Below, piece by piece: positions 16,360-25,681 of a DNA stretch of 64,000 nucleotides. The notes beneath the pieces are model-generated. The model was not told where the DNA came from and made no database searches. It saw only the letters and a program-made list of their open reading frames with translations. Origin of the DNA: Sphingomonas beigongshangi (lineage in GTDB: Bacteria; Pseudomonadota; Alphaproteobacteria; Sphingomonadales; Sphingomonadaceae). Position 1 is the stretch's first letter. Each line of letters opens with the position of its first letter. The stretch spans positions 310,001 through 374,000 of the forward strand of contig NZ_JADHDT010000003.1 in assembly GCF_016820445.1 (NCBI RefSeq). Reading direction: 5' to 3'. The translations under genes and the position numbers were made by a program.

Positions 16360-18468
16360 TTACTCGATTTCGAGGATCACCTGATCGACGGACAGGCTGT
16401 CGCCCGCGGCGGCGCTCAGTACCTTGACGGTGCCGCTCTTCTCGGCGCGCAGGATGTTCTCCATCTTCATCGCCTCGACCACCGCGAGCGGCTGACCGGC
16501 CTCGACCTTGTCACCGGCGGCGACGTCGAGACGGACGAGCAGGCCCGGCATCGGCGCGATCAGGAACCGCGACAGATCCGGCGGCACCTTCTCGATCAGA
16601 TGCTGCGCGAAGGGCGCGACATGCGCCGGCAGCACGCGCGCGACATGGCTGGCGCCGCGGGTCGTCAGCCGGAAGCCGCTCCGCGTCGGCGCGATGCGGA
16701 CCGACAGCCGCTCGTCCTCGCCAAGCTCCGCCTCGATCAGCCGGTCGCCGGGCGTATACTCGATGCCGATCTCCAGCGGCGCGCCGTCGACGGTGATGCC
16801 GTCGGTCGAGACGCTGACGGCATGATCGACGCCGCCGATCCGCACCGTCCAGTCGGCCGGCGGGCGCAGGCGATGGCCGAGCTGTCCATCGACCCGCCGC
16901 GCGCGGTCCGCCTGCGCGGTCGCGGCAAAGGCGGCGACCGCCGCGAGCTCGCGCAGCAGGCCGTCCGACGCGGGCGCGCCGTGGAAGCCCTCGGGATATT
17001 CCTCGGCGATGAAGCCCGTGGTCAGCCGTCCTTCGCGGAAACGCGGATGCTGCATCAGTGCCGACAGGAAATCGATGTTGGTGCCCGGCCCCTCGATCTC
17101 GAACGCGTCCAGCGCTGCGATCTGCGCATCGATCGCCGCCTCGCGCGTCGGCGCCCAGGTGATCAGCTTGGCGATCATCGGATCGTAGAACATGCTGACC
17201 TCGCCACCCTCGGCGACGCCGTCGTCGACGCGGACGATGGCGTTGGTCTCGCCTTCGCCCCCTTCGTCATCCCCGCGCAGGCGGGGATCCAGAGACGCAG
17301 CGTCCGCGGCTCCATCGACGACATGGGTTATGGATCCCCGCCTGCGCGGGGATGACAGGAGGGCTGTAGTTTCGGGCGGATTATACCGCACCAGCCGGCC
17401 GATGCTCGGCAGGAAGCCGCGATACGGATCCTCGGCATAGACGCGGTTCTCGACCGACCAGCCGTTGATCCCCACATCCGCCTGCCCGAAGGCGAGGCGC
17501 TCGCCGTAAGCGACGCGGATCATCTGCTCGACGAGGTCGAGGCCGGTAATCTCCTCGGTCACCGGATGCTCGACCTGCAGCCGCGTATTCATCTCGAGGA
17601 AGTAGAAGCTCTCGCCGGTCGTATCCGCGCCCGAGACGATCAGCTCGACCGTGCCGGCCGAGTAATAGCCCACCGCACGCGCCAGCGCGACCGCCTGCTC
17701 GCCCATCGCGGCGCGCATCTTCGGCGTGACAAAAGGCGACGGCGCTTCCTCCACCACCTTCTGGTGGCGGCGCTGCACCGAGCATTCGCGCTCGTTGAGA
17801 TAGACGATGTTGCCGTGCTGATCGCCGAGCACCTGGATTTCGATATGGCGCGGGCTCTCGATGAACTTCTCGATGAAGACGCGGTCATCCCCGAAGGATG
17901 CGAGCCCTTCCCGCTTCGTCGCCTCGAAGCCCTCGCGCACGTCCTGCTCGCTCCAGGCGAGCCGCATGCCCTTGCCGCCGCCGCCGGCGGACGCTTTCAT
18001 CATCACCGGATAGCCGATGTCGGACGCGATCCGCACCGCCTCGTCGGTGTCGGCGATCTCGCCGAGATAGCCGGGCACGACGTTGACGCCGGCCTGCTTG
18101 GCCAGCTTCTTCGATTCGATCTTGTCGCCCATCGCCGCGATCGCGTTCGGCGGCGGCCCGACGAAGGCGATCCCCGCGTCCGCGCACGCCCGCGCGAAGC
18201 TCTCCCGTTCGCTAAGGAAGCCGTAGCCGGGGTGGATGCAATCGGCGCCGGTCTCCTTGGCGGCGAGCAGGATCAGCTCGGCCTTGAGGTAGCTCTCCGC
18301 CGCCGGCGCCGGCCCGAGCCGCACCGCCTCGTCCGCCATCAGCACATGCGGGCTGCGCGCGTCGGCATCGGAATAGACCGCGACGGTCTTGATCCCCATC
18401 CGCTTCGCGGTGCGGAACACACGGCAGGCGATCTCACCGCGATTGGCGACCAGGATTTTCTTGAACAT
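16360..18468 (-). CDS. pccA: propionyl-CoA carboxylase, biotin-carrying alpha subunit, with an in-frame repeat insertion
   Basis: This 702-residue subunit carboxylates biotin with ATP and bicarbonate and carries the biotin. The biotin carboxylase domain opens MFKKILVANRGEIACRVF, with the ATP-grasp loop KASAGGGGKGMR and EMNTRLQVEHPVTEEITGLDLVE. A linker domain follows, then the biotinyl site VEAMKMEN with Lys668. Near residues 371-401 a 91-bp palindromic repeat (17266-17356) is read through in frame, inserting about 30 extra residues including SPRRRGS and DPRLRGDDE. The frame stays open and both flanks remain conserved, so the protein is probably functional. pccB is at the other end of the same gene run. 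Confidence 0.92.
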   Translation of the reverse strand: MFKKILVANRGEIACRVFRTAKRMGIKTVAVYSDADARSPHVLMADEAVRLGPAPAAESYLKAELILLAAKETGADCIHPGYGFLSERESFARACADAGIAFVGPPPNAIAAMGDKIESKKLAKQAGVNVVPGYLGEIADTDEAVRIASDIGYPVMMKASAGGGGKGMRLAWSEQDVREGFEATKREGLASFGDDRVFIEKFIESPRHIEIQVLGDQHGNIVYLNERECSVQRRHQKVVEEAPSPFVTPKMRAAMGEQAVALARAVGYYSAGTVELIVSGADTTGESFYFLEMNTRLQVEHPVTEEITGLDLVEQMIRVAYGERLAFGQADVGINGWSVENRVYAEDPYRGFLPSIGRLVRYNPPETTALLSSPRRRGSITHVVDGAADAASLDPRLRGDDEGGEGETNAIVRVDDGVAEGGEVSMFYDPMIAKLITWAPTREAAIDAQIAALDAFEIEGPGTNIDFLSALMQHPRFREGRLTTGFIAEEYPEGFHGAPASDGLLRELAAVAAFAATAQADRARRVDGQLGHRLRPPADWTVRIGGVDHAVSVSTDGITVDGAPLEIGIEYTPGDRLIEAELGEDERLSVRIAPTRSGFRLTTRGASHVARVLPAHVAPFAQHLIEKVPPDLSRFLIAPMPGLLVRLDVAAGDKVEAGQPLAVVEAMKMENILRAEKSGTVKVLSAAAGDSLSVDQVILEIE
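17266..17356. repeat. palindromic repeat element inside pccA
   Basis: Perfect 26-bp inverted terminal repeats lie at 17266-17291 and 17331-17356, with 39 bp between. Each arm holds its own small hairpin (CCCCGC-GCAG-GCGGGG). The 91-bp element lies within the pccA reading frame without a stop or frameshift in that frame. Its ends (GTCATCCCC / GGGGATGAC) match the element at 12545-12640. Confidence 0.9.
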
Positions 18469-18473
18469 CCTCT

Positions 18474-18584
18474 TCTCCCCACCCGTTTGCGGGAGGGGCC
18501 GGGGAGGGCCTGTCCACGCGCGGGCATTGTCTGGTGTCGGGAGGACGCCCCTCCCCTAGCCCCTCCCGCATGCGGGAGGGGGGA
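18474..18584. repeat. hairpin repeat between bioB and pccA
   Basis: Most of the 117-bp gap is GC-rich inverted repeat: CCCACCCGTTTGCGGGAGGGG on one side and CCCCTCCCGCATGCGGGAGGGG on the other, each itself a hairpin. It lies one base past the bioB stop and just upstream of pccA. It could end or weaken transcription from bioB into pccA, or be another REP-type element. Confidence 0.6.
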
Positions 18585-18585
18585 C

Positions 18586-19575
18586 TTACTCCGCCGCCTC
18601 CGCCAGCCGGCACTCCGCCGCCATCGGCGTGACGCCCAGCTTGGCGAACAGCGCGGCGTCCTTGTCGTCGCCGGCATTGCCCGCCGTCAGCAGCTTGTCG
18701 CCGGTGAAGATCGAATTGGCGCCTGCCATGAAGCACAGGGCCTGCGTCGCCTCGGACATGCTCTCGCGGCCCGCCGACAGGCGCACCATGCTTTCGGGCA
18801 TGGTGATGCGCGCCACCGCGACGGTGCGGACGAACTCGATGTCGTCGATCTTGGCGAGCGGCGTGTCGGCCAGCATGTCGCCGAGCACCGTGCCCTTCAC
18901 CGGCACCAGCGCATTGACCGGCACGCTGCCGGGATGCTCGGGCAAGGTGGCGAGCGCATGGATGAAGCCGACGCGATCCTCGCGCGTCTCGCCCATGCCG
19001 ACGATGCCACCGCAGCAGACGTTGATCCCCGCCGACCGCACCGCGTCGAGCGTGTCGAGCCGCTCCTGGAAGGTGCGCGTCGTGATCACGTCGCCGTACC
19101 GCTCCGGCGAGGTGTCGATATTGTGGTTGTAATAATCGAGCCCTGCCGCCGCGAGCCGCTGCGCCTGATGCGGCTCGAGCATGCCGAGCGTCATGCAGGT
19201 CTCCATGCCCATCGCGCGCACACCCTCGACCATCGCGACGATCGCGTCCATGTCGCGGTCCTTGGGATTGCGCCACGCCGCGCCCATGCAGAAGCGGGTC
19301 GAGCCATTGTCCTTCGCCTGCGCCGCCTTCTGCAGCACGGCACGCACGTCCATCAGCTTGGTCGCCTTGACGCCGCTCTCCGCGCTGACCGATTGCGAGC
19401 AATAGCCGCAATCCTCCGGGCAGCCGCCGGTCTTGATCGACAACAGGGTCGACAATTGCACCTGGCTCGGCGCGTGATGCGCGCGATGCACGCCCTGCGC
19501 CTGCCACATCAGTTCGTCGAACGGGAGGTCGAACAAGGCTGCGATCTCGTCGCGGGTCCAGTCGTTACGGGTCAT
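18586..19575 (-). CDS. bioB: biotin synthase
   Basis: This 329-residue radical-SAM enzyme inserts sulfur into dethiobiotin. The 4Fe-4S motif is [13 protein letters not shown] with Cys52, Cys56 and Cys59. Later conserved stretches include [38 protein letters not shown], and [15 protein letters not shown]. Start and stop fit the family. It overlaps the upstream small membrane protein gene by 4 bp and lies between methylmalonyl-CoA mutase and pccA, so it is co-transcribed with the biotin-dependent carboxylase it would supply. The other biotin genes are not in the window. Confidence 0.95.
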   Translation of the reverse strand: MTRNDWTRDEIAALFDLPFDELMWQAQGVHRAHHAPSQVQLSTLLSIKTGGCPEDCGYCSQSVSAESGVKATKLMDVRAVLQKAAQAKDNGSTRFCMGAAWRNPKDRDMDAIVAMVEGVRAMGMETCMTLGMLEPHQAQRLAAAGLDYYNHNIDTSPERYGDVITTRTFQERLDTLDAVRSAGINVCCGGIVGMGETREDRVGFIHALATLPEHPGSVPVNALVPVKGTVLGDMLADTPLAKIDDIEFVRTVAVARITMPESMVRLSAGRESMSEATQALCFMAGANSIFTGDKLLTAGNAGDDKDAALFAKLGVTPMAAECRLAEAAE

Positions 19576-19925
19576 GTCAGGATCGCCGGTGTGAAGTTGT
19601 ACAGGAACGCGCCGACCCCGCCCGAAAGCAGGAGGCTGACGGCCGCTTGCGCGATACGGATCGCCCGCGCAACCTTGGCGCGCGGTTGCGGCGTCACCTC
19701 GAGGCCGGCGAGGTGGGAGGCCATCAACAGGCTGACGACGCCGGCCAGGCCGATGAAGCCGAGAATGACGATCAGCTGCTTGTGCTCGAACCTCGTGCCC
19801 TGTCCGTCGGCGAAGGCGAAGACGCCGCCCAGCGAAACGAGCGCGATGCCGGTCGCATGCTTGAAGAAATCATAGGACCGGCCGAACGGCAGCTCGCCCT
19901 CCGGCGCGTCGTCCGCCTCGATCAC
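19572..19925 (-). CDS. small membrane protein, function unknown
   Basis: This 117-residue protein has an acidic N-terminus and about three hydrophobic segments: [39 protein letters not shown] and [19 protein letters not shown] do not recognise the family. Both ends overlap neighbours by 4 bp (ATGA): its start overlaps the scpA stop and its stop overlaps the bioB start. It is therefore translated in step with propionate metabolism genes. A transport or anchoring role is possible but unsupported. Confidence 0.65.
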   Translation of the reverse strand: MIEADDAPEGELPFGRSYDFFKHATGIALVSLGGVFAFADGQGTRFEHKQLIVILGFIGLAGVVSLLMASHLAGLEVTPQPRAKVARAIRIAQAAVSLLLSGGVGAFLYNFTPAILT

Positions 19926-22129
19926 GCGGCTTCCTCCTCGGGCGGCATGTTGTGGCCGAGCAGGCGCAGCACGTCCTCCGCCGCCTTGATCAGGTTCGTG
20001 CCGGGACCGAAGATCGCCTGCACGCCCGCATCCCGCAGCATCTGGTAATCCTGCGCCGGAATGACGCCGCCGGCGATCACCTTGATGTCGGGACGGCCCG
20101 CATCCTTCAGGTGGCCGATCAGCTCGGGGATCAGCGTCTTGTGGCCCGCCGCAAGGCTCGAGGCGCCGACGACGTCGACCTGCTTCTCCAGCGCCAGCGC
20201 GCTCGCTTCCTTCGGCGTCTGGAACAGCGGTCCCGGCACGACCTCGAAGCCGAGGTCGCCGAACATGGAGCTGACCAGATTGGCGCCGCGATCGTGCCCG
20301 TCCTGCCCCATCTTGGCGACGAGCATACGGGGCTTGCGCCCGAGCCGGCGCTCGGTCGCCTCGACGCCGCGCACCAGCCGCGCCCAGCGCTCGTCGTCGG
20401 TATAGGCGCCGCCATAGACGCCCTTCACGGGCTTGGGATGCGTGCCGAACCGGCCGAACACGTCCTCCATCGCCGCCGAGATCTCGCCCAGCGTCGCACG
20501 CGCCCGCGCCGCTTCGACCGCAAGCGCGAGCAGATTGTCACCGCCCCGCGCGCCTTCGCGCAGCGCATCGAGCGCACGCTGGCACGCGGCCTCGTCGCGC
20601 GTCGCCTTGACGCGTTCGATGCGGCGGATCTGCGCCTCGCGCACCGCGACATTGTCGACGTCGAGAATGTCGATCGGCGCCTCGTCCGCGAGACGGTATT
20701 TGTTGACGCCGACGATCACGTCCTCGCCCCGGTCGACCCGCGCCGCCCGCGCCGCCGCCGCCTCCTCGATCATCGCCTTGGGCCAGCCGGCGGCGACCGC
20801 CTTGGCCATGCCGCCCTCGCGCTCAACCCGCTCGATGATCGCCCAGGCGCCGTCGACCAGGCTCTTCGTCAGGCTCTCGACGTAATAGCTGCCGCCGAGC
20901 GGGTCGACGACCTTGGTCATCCCCGTCTCTTCCTGCAGCACGATCTGCGTGTTGCGCGCGATGCGCGCGGAGAAGTCGGTAGGCAGCGCGATCGCCTCGT
21001 CGAGCGCGTTGGTGTGCAGCGACTGGGTGCCGCCCAGCATCGCCGCCATCGCCTCGATCGTCGTGCGCATGACATTGTTGTACGGGTCCTGCTCGGTCAG
21101 CGACACGCCGCTCGTCTGGCAGTGGGTGCGCAGCATCTTGGAGCGTTCGTCCTTCGCGCCCAGCTGCGTCATCGCCCGATGCCACAGCACCCGCGCGGCG
21201 CGCAGCTTCGCCACCTCCATGAAGAAATTCATGCCGATCGCGAAGAAGAAGCTCAGCCGCCCGGCGAATTTGTCGATGTCGAGGCCCGACGCCACGCCGT
21301 ATTTCACATAGTCGATGCCGTCGGCGATGGTGAAGGCGAGCTCGTGGAGCTGCGTCGCCCCTGCCTCCTGCATGTGATAGCCGCTGATCGAGATGCTGTT
21401 GAACTTCGGCATCTCGCGCGACGTATAGGCGAAGATGTCCGAGATGATCCGCATGCTCGGCTCGGGCGGATAGATGTAGGTGTTGCGGACCATGAACTCC
21501 TTGAGGATGTCGTTCTGGATGGTCCCGTCGAGCAGCTTGCGGTCGACGCCCTGTTCCTCGCCAGCGACGATGAAGAAGGCGAGGATCGGGATCACCGCGC
21601 CGTTCATCGTCATGGAGACCGACATCCGGTCGAGCGGGATGCCGTCGAACAGGATCTTCATGTCCTCGACGCTGTCGATCGCGACGCCGGCCTTGCCGAC
21701 GTCGCCCGTCACGCGCGGGTGGTCGCTGTCATAGCCGCGATGCGTCGCGAGGTCGAAGGCGACAGACAGGCCCTTCTGCCCCGCGGCGAGGTTGCGACGG
21801 TAGAAGGCATTCGACTCCTCCGCAGTCGAGAAGCCGGCGTACTGGCGGATCGTCCATGGCCGACCCGCGTACATCGACGCGCGAACACCGCGCGTGAACG
21901 GCGCGAAGCCAGGGAGGCCCGGGTCCCAGCCCTCGGTGTCGGCCGCGGTGTAGAGCGGCTTGACGTCGATCCCCTCCGGCGTGTGCCAGGTCAGGTCCTT
22001 GCCCTTCACCTCCCTGGTAGCGGCAGCCTGCCAGTCGGCGAGGGTCGGGCGCGGTGTCGGCTCGGGCTGTGCCGCAGGCGCGCGCGTGCTGCCCGCGTCC
22101 TCGCCCAGGTTCGTCTCGATCTCCGTCAC
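19922..22129 (-). CDS. scpA: methylmalonyl-CoA mutase
   Basis: This 735-residue single-chain enzyme converts methylmalonyl-CoA to succinyl-CoA using adenosylcobalamin. The N-terminal catalytic barrel includes [23 protein letters not shown] and [17 protein letters not shown]. The C-terminal cobalamin domain has the DxHxxG motif [11 protein letters not shown] with His612 as the cobalt ligand, plus [14 protein letters not shown] and GGVIPAQDY. The GTG at 22129, two bases past the upstream stop, gives VTEIETNLG and is preferred; an in-frame ATG at 22213 would extend into the previous gene. No MeaB-type repair protein is in the window. Confidence 0.95.
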   Translation of the reverse strand: MTEIETNLGEDAGSTRAPAAQPEPTPRPTLADWQAAATREVKGKDLTWHTPEGIDVKPLYTAADTEGWDPGLPGFAPFTRGVRASMYAGRPWTIRQYAGFSTAEESNAFYRRNLAAGQKGLSVAFDLATHRGYDSDHPRVTGDVGKAGVAIDSVEDMKILFDGIPLDRMSVSMTMNGAVIPILAFFIVAGEEQGVDRKLLDGTIQNDILKEFMVRNTYIYPPEPSMRIISDIFAYTSREMPKFNSISISGYHMQEAGATQLHELAFTIADGIDYVKYGVASGLDIDKFAGRLSFFFAIGMNFFMEVAKLRAARVLWHRAMTQLGAKDERSKMLRTHCQTSGVSLTEQDPYNNVMRTTIEAMAAMLGGTQSLHTNALDEAIALPTDFSARIARNTQIVLQEETGMTKVVDPLGGSYYVESLTKSLVDGAWAIIERVEREGGMAKAVAAGWPKAMIEEAAAARAARVDRGEDVIVGVNKYRLADEAPIDILDVDNVAVREAQIRRIERVKATRDEAACQRALDALREGARGGDNLLALAVEAARARATLGEISAAMEDVFGRFGTHPKPVKGVYGGAYTDDERWARLVRGVEATERRLGRKPRMLVAKMGQDGHDRGANLVSSMFGDLGFEVVPGPLFQTPKEASALALEKQVDVVGASSLAAGHKTLIPELIGHLKDAGRPDIKVIAGGVIPAQDYQMLRDAGVQAIFGPGTNLIKAAEDVLRLLGHNMPPEEEAA

Positions 22130-22130
22130 G

Positions 22131-22913
22131 TCACGCTCCCCTGAACGCGGGGGTGCGCTTCTGCAGGAAGGCCATGCCGCCCTCCATCGCATCGGCGGTG
22201 CCGCGCATCGCACGCTGATCGTCGGCCTCGCGCGCCAGCGCCGTGGCGAGATCGGTTTCGAGAGCGGCCGCCAGGCCGCGGCGAATGGCGCCGAGCGCGA
22301 CCGTCGGACCGGCCGCGAGACGCGTCGCGAGCGCGAGGGCGGTGTCGTCGAGCGCGTCGTCGGCGACGACCTTGTGTATCATGCCCCAGTCCAGCGCCTT
22401 CGCAGCCGGCAAGCGCTCGCCCAGCAGCATCATCTCAGCCGCCCGCGCCCGCCCGACGAGGCGCGGCAGCAGCCAGCTCGCGCCGCCGTCGGGGACCAGA
22501 CCGATGTTGACGAAGGCCTGCAGGAAATACGCGCTCTCGCTCGCGATGCAGAAATCGGCAGCGAGGGCCAGGCTGCAGCCGATACCAGCGGCCGGCCCGC
22601 GCACCGCGGTGATGACCGGCACCTTTGCACCAGCTATCGCAAGAATGGCGGGATTGTAGGATTGGGTCAGCGCGGCATGAGTCGCGGCACCGGGATCCTC
22701 GCTGCCGAGCGCCCCCATGCCGACATCCGCGCCCGAACAGAAAGCCCGACCAGCGCCCTGGATCAGGATCGCACGCGCACCGTCAAGGTCGGCGACCGCC
22801 GCGGTGATCGCCTCGAACAGCGACGGCGGCGCCGCATTGAGGCGGTCCGGCCGGTTGAGCGTCAGCACGAGCACGTCGCCGCGCCGCTCGGTCAGCAATT
22901 GATCGACGGCCAT
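22131..22913 (-). CDS. enoyl-CoA hydratase/isomerase family protein
   Basis: This 260-residue crotonase-fold protein has [14 protein letters not shown], the oxyanion-hole segments [14 protein letters not shown] and [21 protein letters not shown], and the active-site region [19 protein letters not shown]. The late Glu/Asp region is typical of PaaG-like hydratase/isomerases. It lies between the epimerase and the mutase in the propionate gene run, ending one base before the scpA GTG start. It may feed odd-chain or branched acyl-CoA into propionyl-CoA; the precise substrate cannot be read. Confidence 0.88.
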   Translation of the reverse strand: MAVDQLLTERRGDVLVLTLNRPDRLNAAPPSLFEAITAAVADLDGARAILIQGAGRAFCSGADVGMGALGSEDPGAATHAALTQSYNPAILAIAGAKVPVITAVRGPAAGIGCSLALAADFCIASESAYFLQAFVNIGLVPDGGASWLLPRLVGRARAAEMMLLGERLPAAKALDWGMIHKVVADDALDDTALALATRLAAGPTVALGAIRRGLAAALETDLATALAREADDQRAMRGTADAMEGGMAFLQKRTPAFRGA

Positions 22914-23010
22914 ATCCGCCTCTCCCTATCTCCAAGGTTCGCCGGCAAAGCCGTGCCCGCCCGCGTCGTTGTCGGGGCCATGGACCGCGCGCGGCTTCGG
23001 TTCAAGGGGA

Positions 23011-23436
23011 TCAGCCGTGACGCCCCTCCGCCGGGCTTTCCATCAGTTCGACCAGCATGCCGCCCATGTCGCGCGGATGGAGAAACACGATCGGTGTGCC
23101 GTGCGCACCGATGCGGGGCTCGCCGAGCACGGTCGCGCCATTCGCCGTCAGATGCGCGACCGCGGCGTGGATGTCGGGCACCTCGAAACAGACGTGATGC
23201 TGCCCGCCCGCCGGGTTCTTCTTCAGGAAGCCGGCGATCGGGGATGCATCGTCATAAGGCTCGATTAGCTCGATCTGCGTGTTCGGCGCGTCGACGAAGC
23301 ACACCTTCACCCCCTGCGCCGGCAGATCGAACGGCTCCCCGATCGCCGCGGCGCCGAGCAGGGTGCGATAGGTCTCGACAGACTTGGCGATCGAGGGCGT
23401 CGCGACGCCGACATGGTTGAGACGACCGAGGTTCAT
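23011..23436 (-). CDS. mce: methylmalonyl-CoA epimerase
   Basis: This 141-residue vicinal-oxygen-chelate protein interconverts (S)- and (R)-methylmalonyl-CoA between the carboxylase and the mutase. Metal-ligand regions are seen as LNHVGVATPSIAKSVETYR, CFVDAPNTQIELIEP, GGQHHVCFEVPDI and the late MLVELME. The ATG at 23436 starts the family domain and overlaps the stop of the upstream coiled-coil gene by 4 bp. Length is normal. A 97-bp gap follows before the enoyl-CoA hydratase gene. Confidence 0.93.
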   Translation of the reverse strand: MNLGRLNHVGVATPSIAKSVETYRTLLGAAAIGEPFDLPAQGVKVCFVDAPNTQIELIEPYDDASPIAGFLKKNPAGGQHHVCFEVPDIHAAVAHLTANGATVLGEPRIGAHGTPIVFLHPRDMGGMLVELMESPAEGRHG

Positions 23437-23645
23437 TCTTCCAATCTCCGCTGGCGGGTTGCCATCGCCGCGCCTTCGATCACCCCTTCGAGGCGGCTGA
23501 CCCGGTCTCGCAGGTCCGCGTGGGCATTTGCCATCTGCGACAGCTTGGCGCCCTGCTGCTCGACGGTCTTCGTCAGGTCGGCGAGCTTCTCCTGCAACAG
23601 CAGGACGGCACGCACCGCCTTCACGGTATCTCCGAGCGTGCTCAC
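23433..23645 (-). CDS. small coiled-coil protein, partner of the ribbon-helix-helix gene
   Basis: This 70-residue protein from a GTG start is mostly a heptad-rich helix: VRAVLLLQEKLADLTKTVEQ, then QGAKLSQMANAHADLRDRVS, then RLEGVIEGAA. A coiled-coil or four-helix oligomer is likely. The GTG overlaps the stop of the upstream ribbon-helix-helix gene (GTGA), and its own stop overlaps the mce start (ATGA). I know no family for it. Conserved phase and double overlap argue that it is a real gene. A toxin or a structural partner of the DNA-binding protein are both possible. Confidence 0.55.
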   Translation of the reverse strand: MSTLGDTVKAVRAVLLLQEKLADLTKTVEQQGAKLSQMANAHADLRDRVSRLEGVIEGAAMATRQRRLEE

Positions 23646-23929
23646 GAGCGCTTGACCTCTCCCGCGAGAACCGCGTCGACGCGAGCATTGGACTCTTCGA
23701 TCGCGCGGATCGCCGCGTCGATGTCCGCTACCATCTTCGGCACGGCGACGTTCAGCTCGTCGACGAGCAGCGAGAGCTCCTCCTCTTCGCTGATCTCTCC
23801 TTCCGCCATGTACCGGCTGGTCGCCTCGCGGACGAGATGCCCCACCGACATGCCACTCCCCCGCGCGAAGGCATCCAACGCCGCCTTGTGGTCGGGGGTT
23901 GTCAGAAAGGTCACACGTTCCGTCTGCAT
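23642..23929 (-). CDS. ribbon-helix-helix-type DNA-binding protein (putative)
   Basis: This 95-residue protein starts with a strand-helix-helix pattern like CopG/RHH regulators: MQTERVTFLTTPDHKAALDA, then FARGSGMSVGHLVREATSRY. An acidic helical tail of about 50 residues follows (SEEEELSLLVDELNV and on). AAGGAG lies 8-10 bp before the ATG. It is followed by a coiled-coil gene with a 4-bp overlap, a layout often seen in toxin-antitoxin pairs. A CACAT/ATGTG palindrome lies just upstream, a candidate autoregulatory site. No toxin family is recognised. It lies in the 44-bp-spaced run after pccB. Confidence 0.55.
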   Translation of the reverse strand: MQTERVTFLTTPDHKAALDAFARGSGMSVGHLVREATSRYMAEGEISEEEELSLLVDELNVAVPKMVADIDAAIRAIEESNARVDAVLAGEVKRS

Positions 23930-23942
23930 CGCCGCACTCCTT

Positions 23943-23961
23943 CACATGACCTTATAATGTG
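23943..23961. promoter_or_regulatory. candidate operator for the ribbon-helix-helix protein
   Basis: CACAT-GACCTTATA-ATGTG is a 5-bp inverted repeat with an AT-rich 9-bp centre, unusual for this GC-rich DNA. It lies in the only gap (23930-23973) between pccB and the RHH gene. It could be an internal promoter/operator giving the RHH pair separate control. Function is inferred from position only. Confidence 0.35.
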
Positions 23962-23973
23962 CAGGAGGGTTGC

Positions 23974-25500
23974 TCACAACGGAATGTTGTCATGCTTTTT
24001 CCACGGATTCTCCAGCGCCTTGTTCTTCAGCTTGCGCAAGCCTAGCGCGATGCGGCGACGGGTGGAATGCGGCTGGATCACCTCGTCGATGAACCCCTTG
24101 CTCGCCGCGACGAAGGGGTTGGCGAAGCGCGCTTCGTACTCCGCCGTGCGTTCGGCGATCTCCTCGGGCGTCCGCCCGCGGAAGATGATCTCCACCGCGC
24201 CCTTGGCGCCCATCACCGCGATCTCGGCGGTCGGCCAGGCGTAGTTGAGGTCGCCGCGCAGATGCTTCGACGCCATCACGTCATAGGCGCCGCCATAGGC
24301 CTTGCGCGTGATCACGGTGATCTTGGGCACGGTCGCCTCGGCATAAGCGAAGAGCAGCTTGGCGCCGTGCTTGATGATGCCGTTATGCTCCTGCGCCGTG
24401 CCGGGCAGGAAGCCGGGAACGTCGACGAAGGTCACGATCGGGATCTCGAAGGCGTCGCAGAAACGCACGAAGCGCGCCGCCTTCTTCGATGAATTGATGT
24501 CGAGCACGCCGGCCAGCACCATCGGCTGGTTGGCGACGATACCGACGGTGCGCCCCTCGATCCGGCCGAAGCCGCAGATGATGTTCGCCGCATGCGCCGG
24601 CTGCACCTCGAAGAAGTCGCCCTCGTCGACGGTCTTCCGGATCAGCTCGTGCATATCGTAGGGCTGGTTGGCGTTCGCCGGAACGAGCGTGTCGAGGCTC
24701 GGCTCGATCCGGTCCCACGCATCCGCCGTCGGCCGCTCGGGCACGGGCTCGCGGTTCGAGGCGGGCAGGAAGTCGATGAAGTCGCGGGCGGCGAGCAGCG
24801 CCTCGATATCGTCTTCGAACGCAACGTCGGCGACGCTCGTCTTGGTGGTGTGCGTCACCGCGCCGCCCAGCGCCTCCTGCGTCACCACCTCGTTGGTCAC
24901 CGTCTTCACCACGTCGGGGCCCGTGACGAACATGTAGCTCGAATCCTTCACCATGAAGATGAAGTCGGTCATCGCGGGGCTGTACACCGCGCCGCCCGCG
25001 CACGGCCCCATGATCAGGCTGAGCTGCGGCACCACGCCCGATGCGAGCACGTTGCGCTGGAACACCTCGGCATAGCCGCCAAGGCTCGCCACGCCCTCCT
25101 GGATGCGCGCGCCGCCCGAGTCATTCAGGCCGATCACGGGCGCCCCGACCTTCATCGCCATGTCCATGATCTTGCAGATCTTCTGCGCGTGCCGCTCGGA
25201 CAGCGAGCCGCCGAAGACGGTGAAGTCCTGGCTGAACACGAAGACCAGCCGGCCGTTGATCGTGCCCGATCCGGTGACGACGCCATCGCCCGGTATCACC
25301 TGGTCCGCCATGCCGAAGTCGACGCAATTATGCTCGACGAACATGTCGACCTCTTCGAAGCTGCCCTCGTCCAGCAGCACGGCAAGACGCTCGCGCGCGG
25401 TCAGCTTGCCCTTGGCATGCTGCGCCGCGATGCGCTTCTCACCCCCGCCCAGGCGCGCTGCGGCGCGGCGGCGGTCGAGTTCCTGGATCGTCGATGACAT
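23974..25500 (-). CDS. pccB: propionyl-CoA carboxylase, beta (carboxyltransferase) subunit
   Basis: This 508-residue subunit transfers carboxyl from biotin to propionyl-CoA. Conserved parts are [60 protein letters not shown], and the C-terminal [26 protein letters not shown] and [11 protein letters not shown]. The end [12 protein letters not shown] is typical of PccB. It leads the minus-strand gene run pccB-RHH-coiled coil-mce-ECH-scpA-membrane protein-bioB-pccA, so the carboxylase subunits bracket the pathway. Confidence 0.95.
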   Translation of the reverse strand: MSSTIQELDRRRAAARLGGGEKRIAAQHAKGKLTARERLAVLLDEGSFEEVDMFVEHNCVDFGMADQVIPGDGVVTGSGTINGRLVFVFSQDFTVFGGSLSERHAQKICKIMDMAMKVGAPVIGLNDSGGARIQEGVASLGGYAEVFQRNVLASGVVPQLSLIMGPCAGGAVYSPAMTDFIFMVKDSSYMFVTGPDVVKTVTNEVVTQEALGGAVTHTTKTSVADVAFEDDIEALLAARDFIDFLPASNREPVPERPTADAWDRIEPSLDTLVPANANQPYDMHELIRKTVDEGDFFEVQPAHAANIICGFGRIEGRTVGIVANQPMVLAGVLDINSSKKAARFVRFCDAFEIPIVTFVDVPGFLPGTAQEHNGIIKHGAKLLFAYAEATVPKITVITRKAYGGAYDVMASKHLRGDLNYAWPTAEIAVMGAKGAVEIIFRGRTPEEIAERTAEYEARFANPFVAASKGFIDEVIQPHSTRRRIALGLRKLKNKALENPWKKHDNIPL

Positions 25501-25557
25501 GGCCTCTCCTGCGAGCGTGTCCGCCCTCTATGGCATGGCCGAACACGAGGACACGCG

Positions 25558-25577
25558 CCGCGGCATCGAAGCCGCGG
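25558..25577. repeat. hairpin upstream of pccB
   Basis: CCGCGGC-ATCGAA-GCCGCGG (7-bp stem) lies about 60 bp upstream of the pccB start, in the 181-bp gap after the GH39 gene. A second GC-rich imperfect palindrome (GTCGC..CCCCGGGGCGAC) follows at about 25579. Either could be the GH39-gene terminator or part of the pccB leader; no T-run is seen. Confidence 0.35.
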
Positions 25578-25681
25578 TGTCGCGCCCCCGGGGCGACCGT
25601 TGCTTTCGCGCATAGGCAGCCGACGGCGTACGAATCAACCCCCGCGGCCCCTGCCCGACAGGCTCCGCGGCCCTCCCAGGC

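Noticed and set aside
17566..22144. Long plus-strand frames (769 and 730 codons) opposite pccA, bioB and scpA
   Set aside because: Both are antisense to clear enzyme genes and composed of Arg/Asp/His-rich low-complexity sequence without domains.
25579..25598. GC-rich palindrome as a terminator for the GH39 gene
   Set aside because: The stem is imperfect and no T-run follows on the minus strand, so it is noted only with the nearby hairpin.
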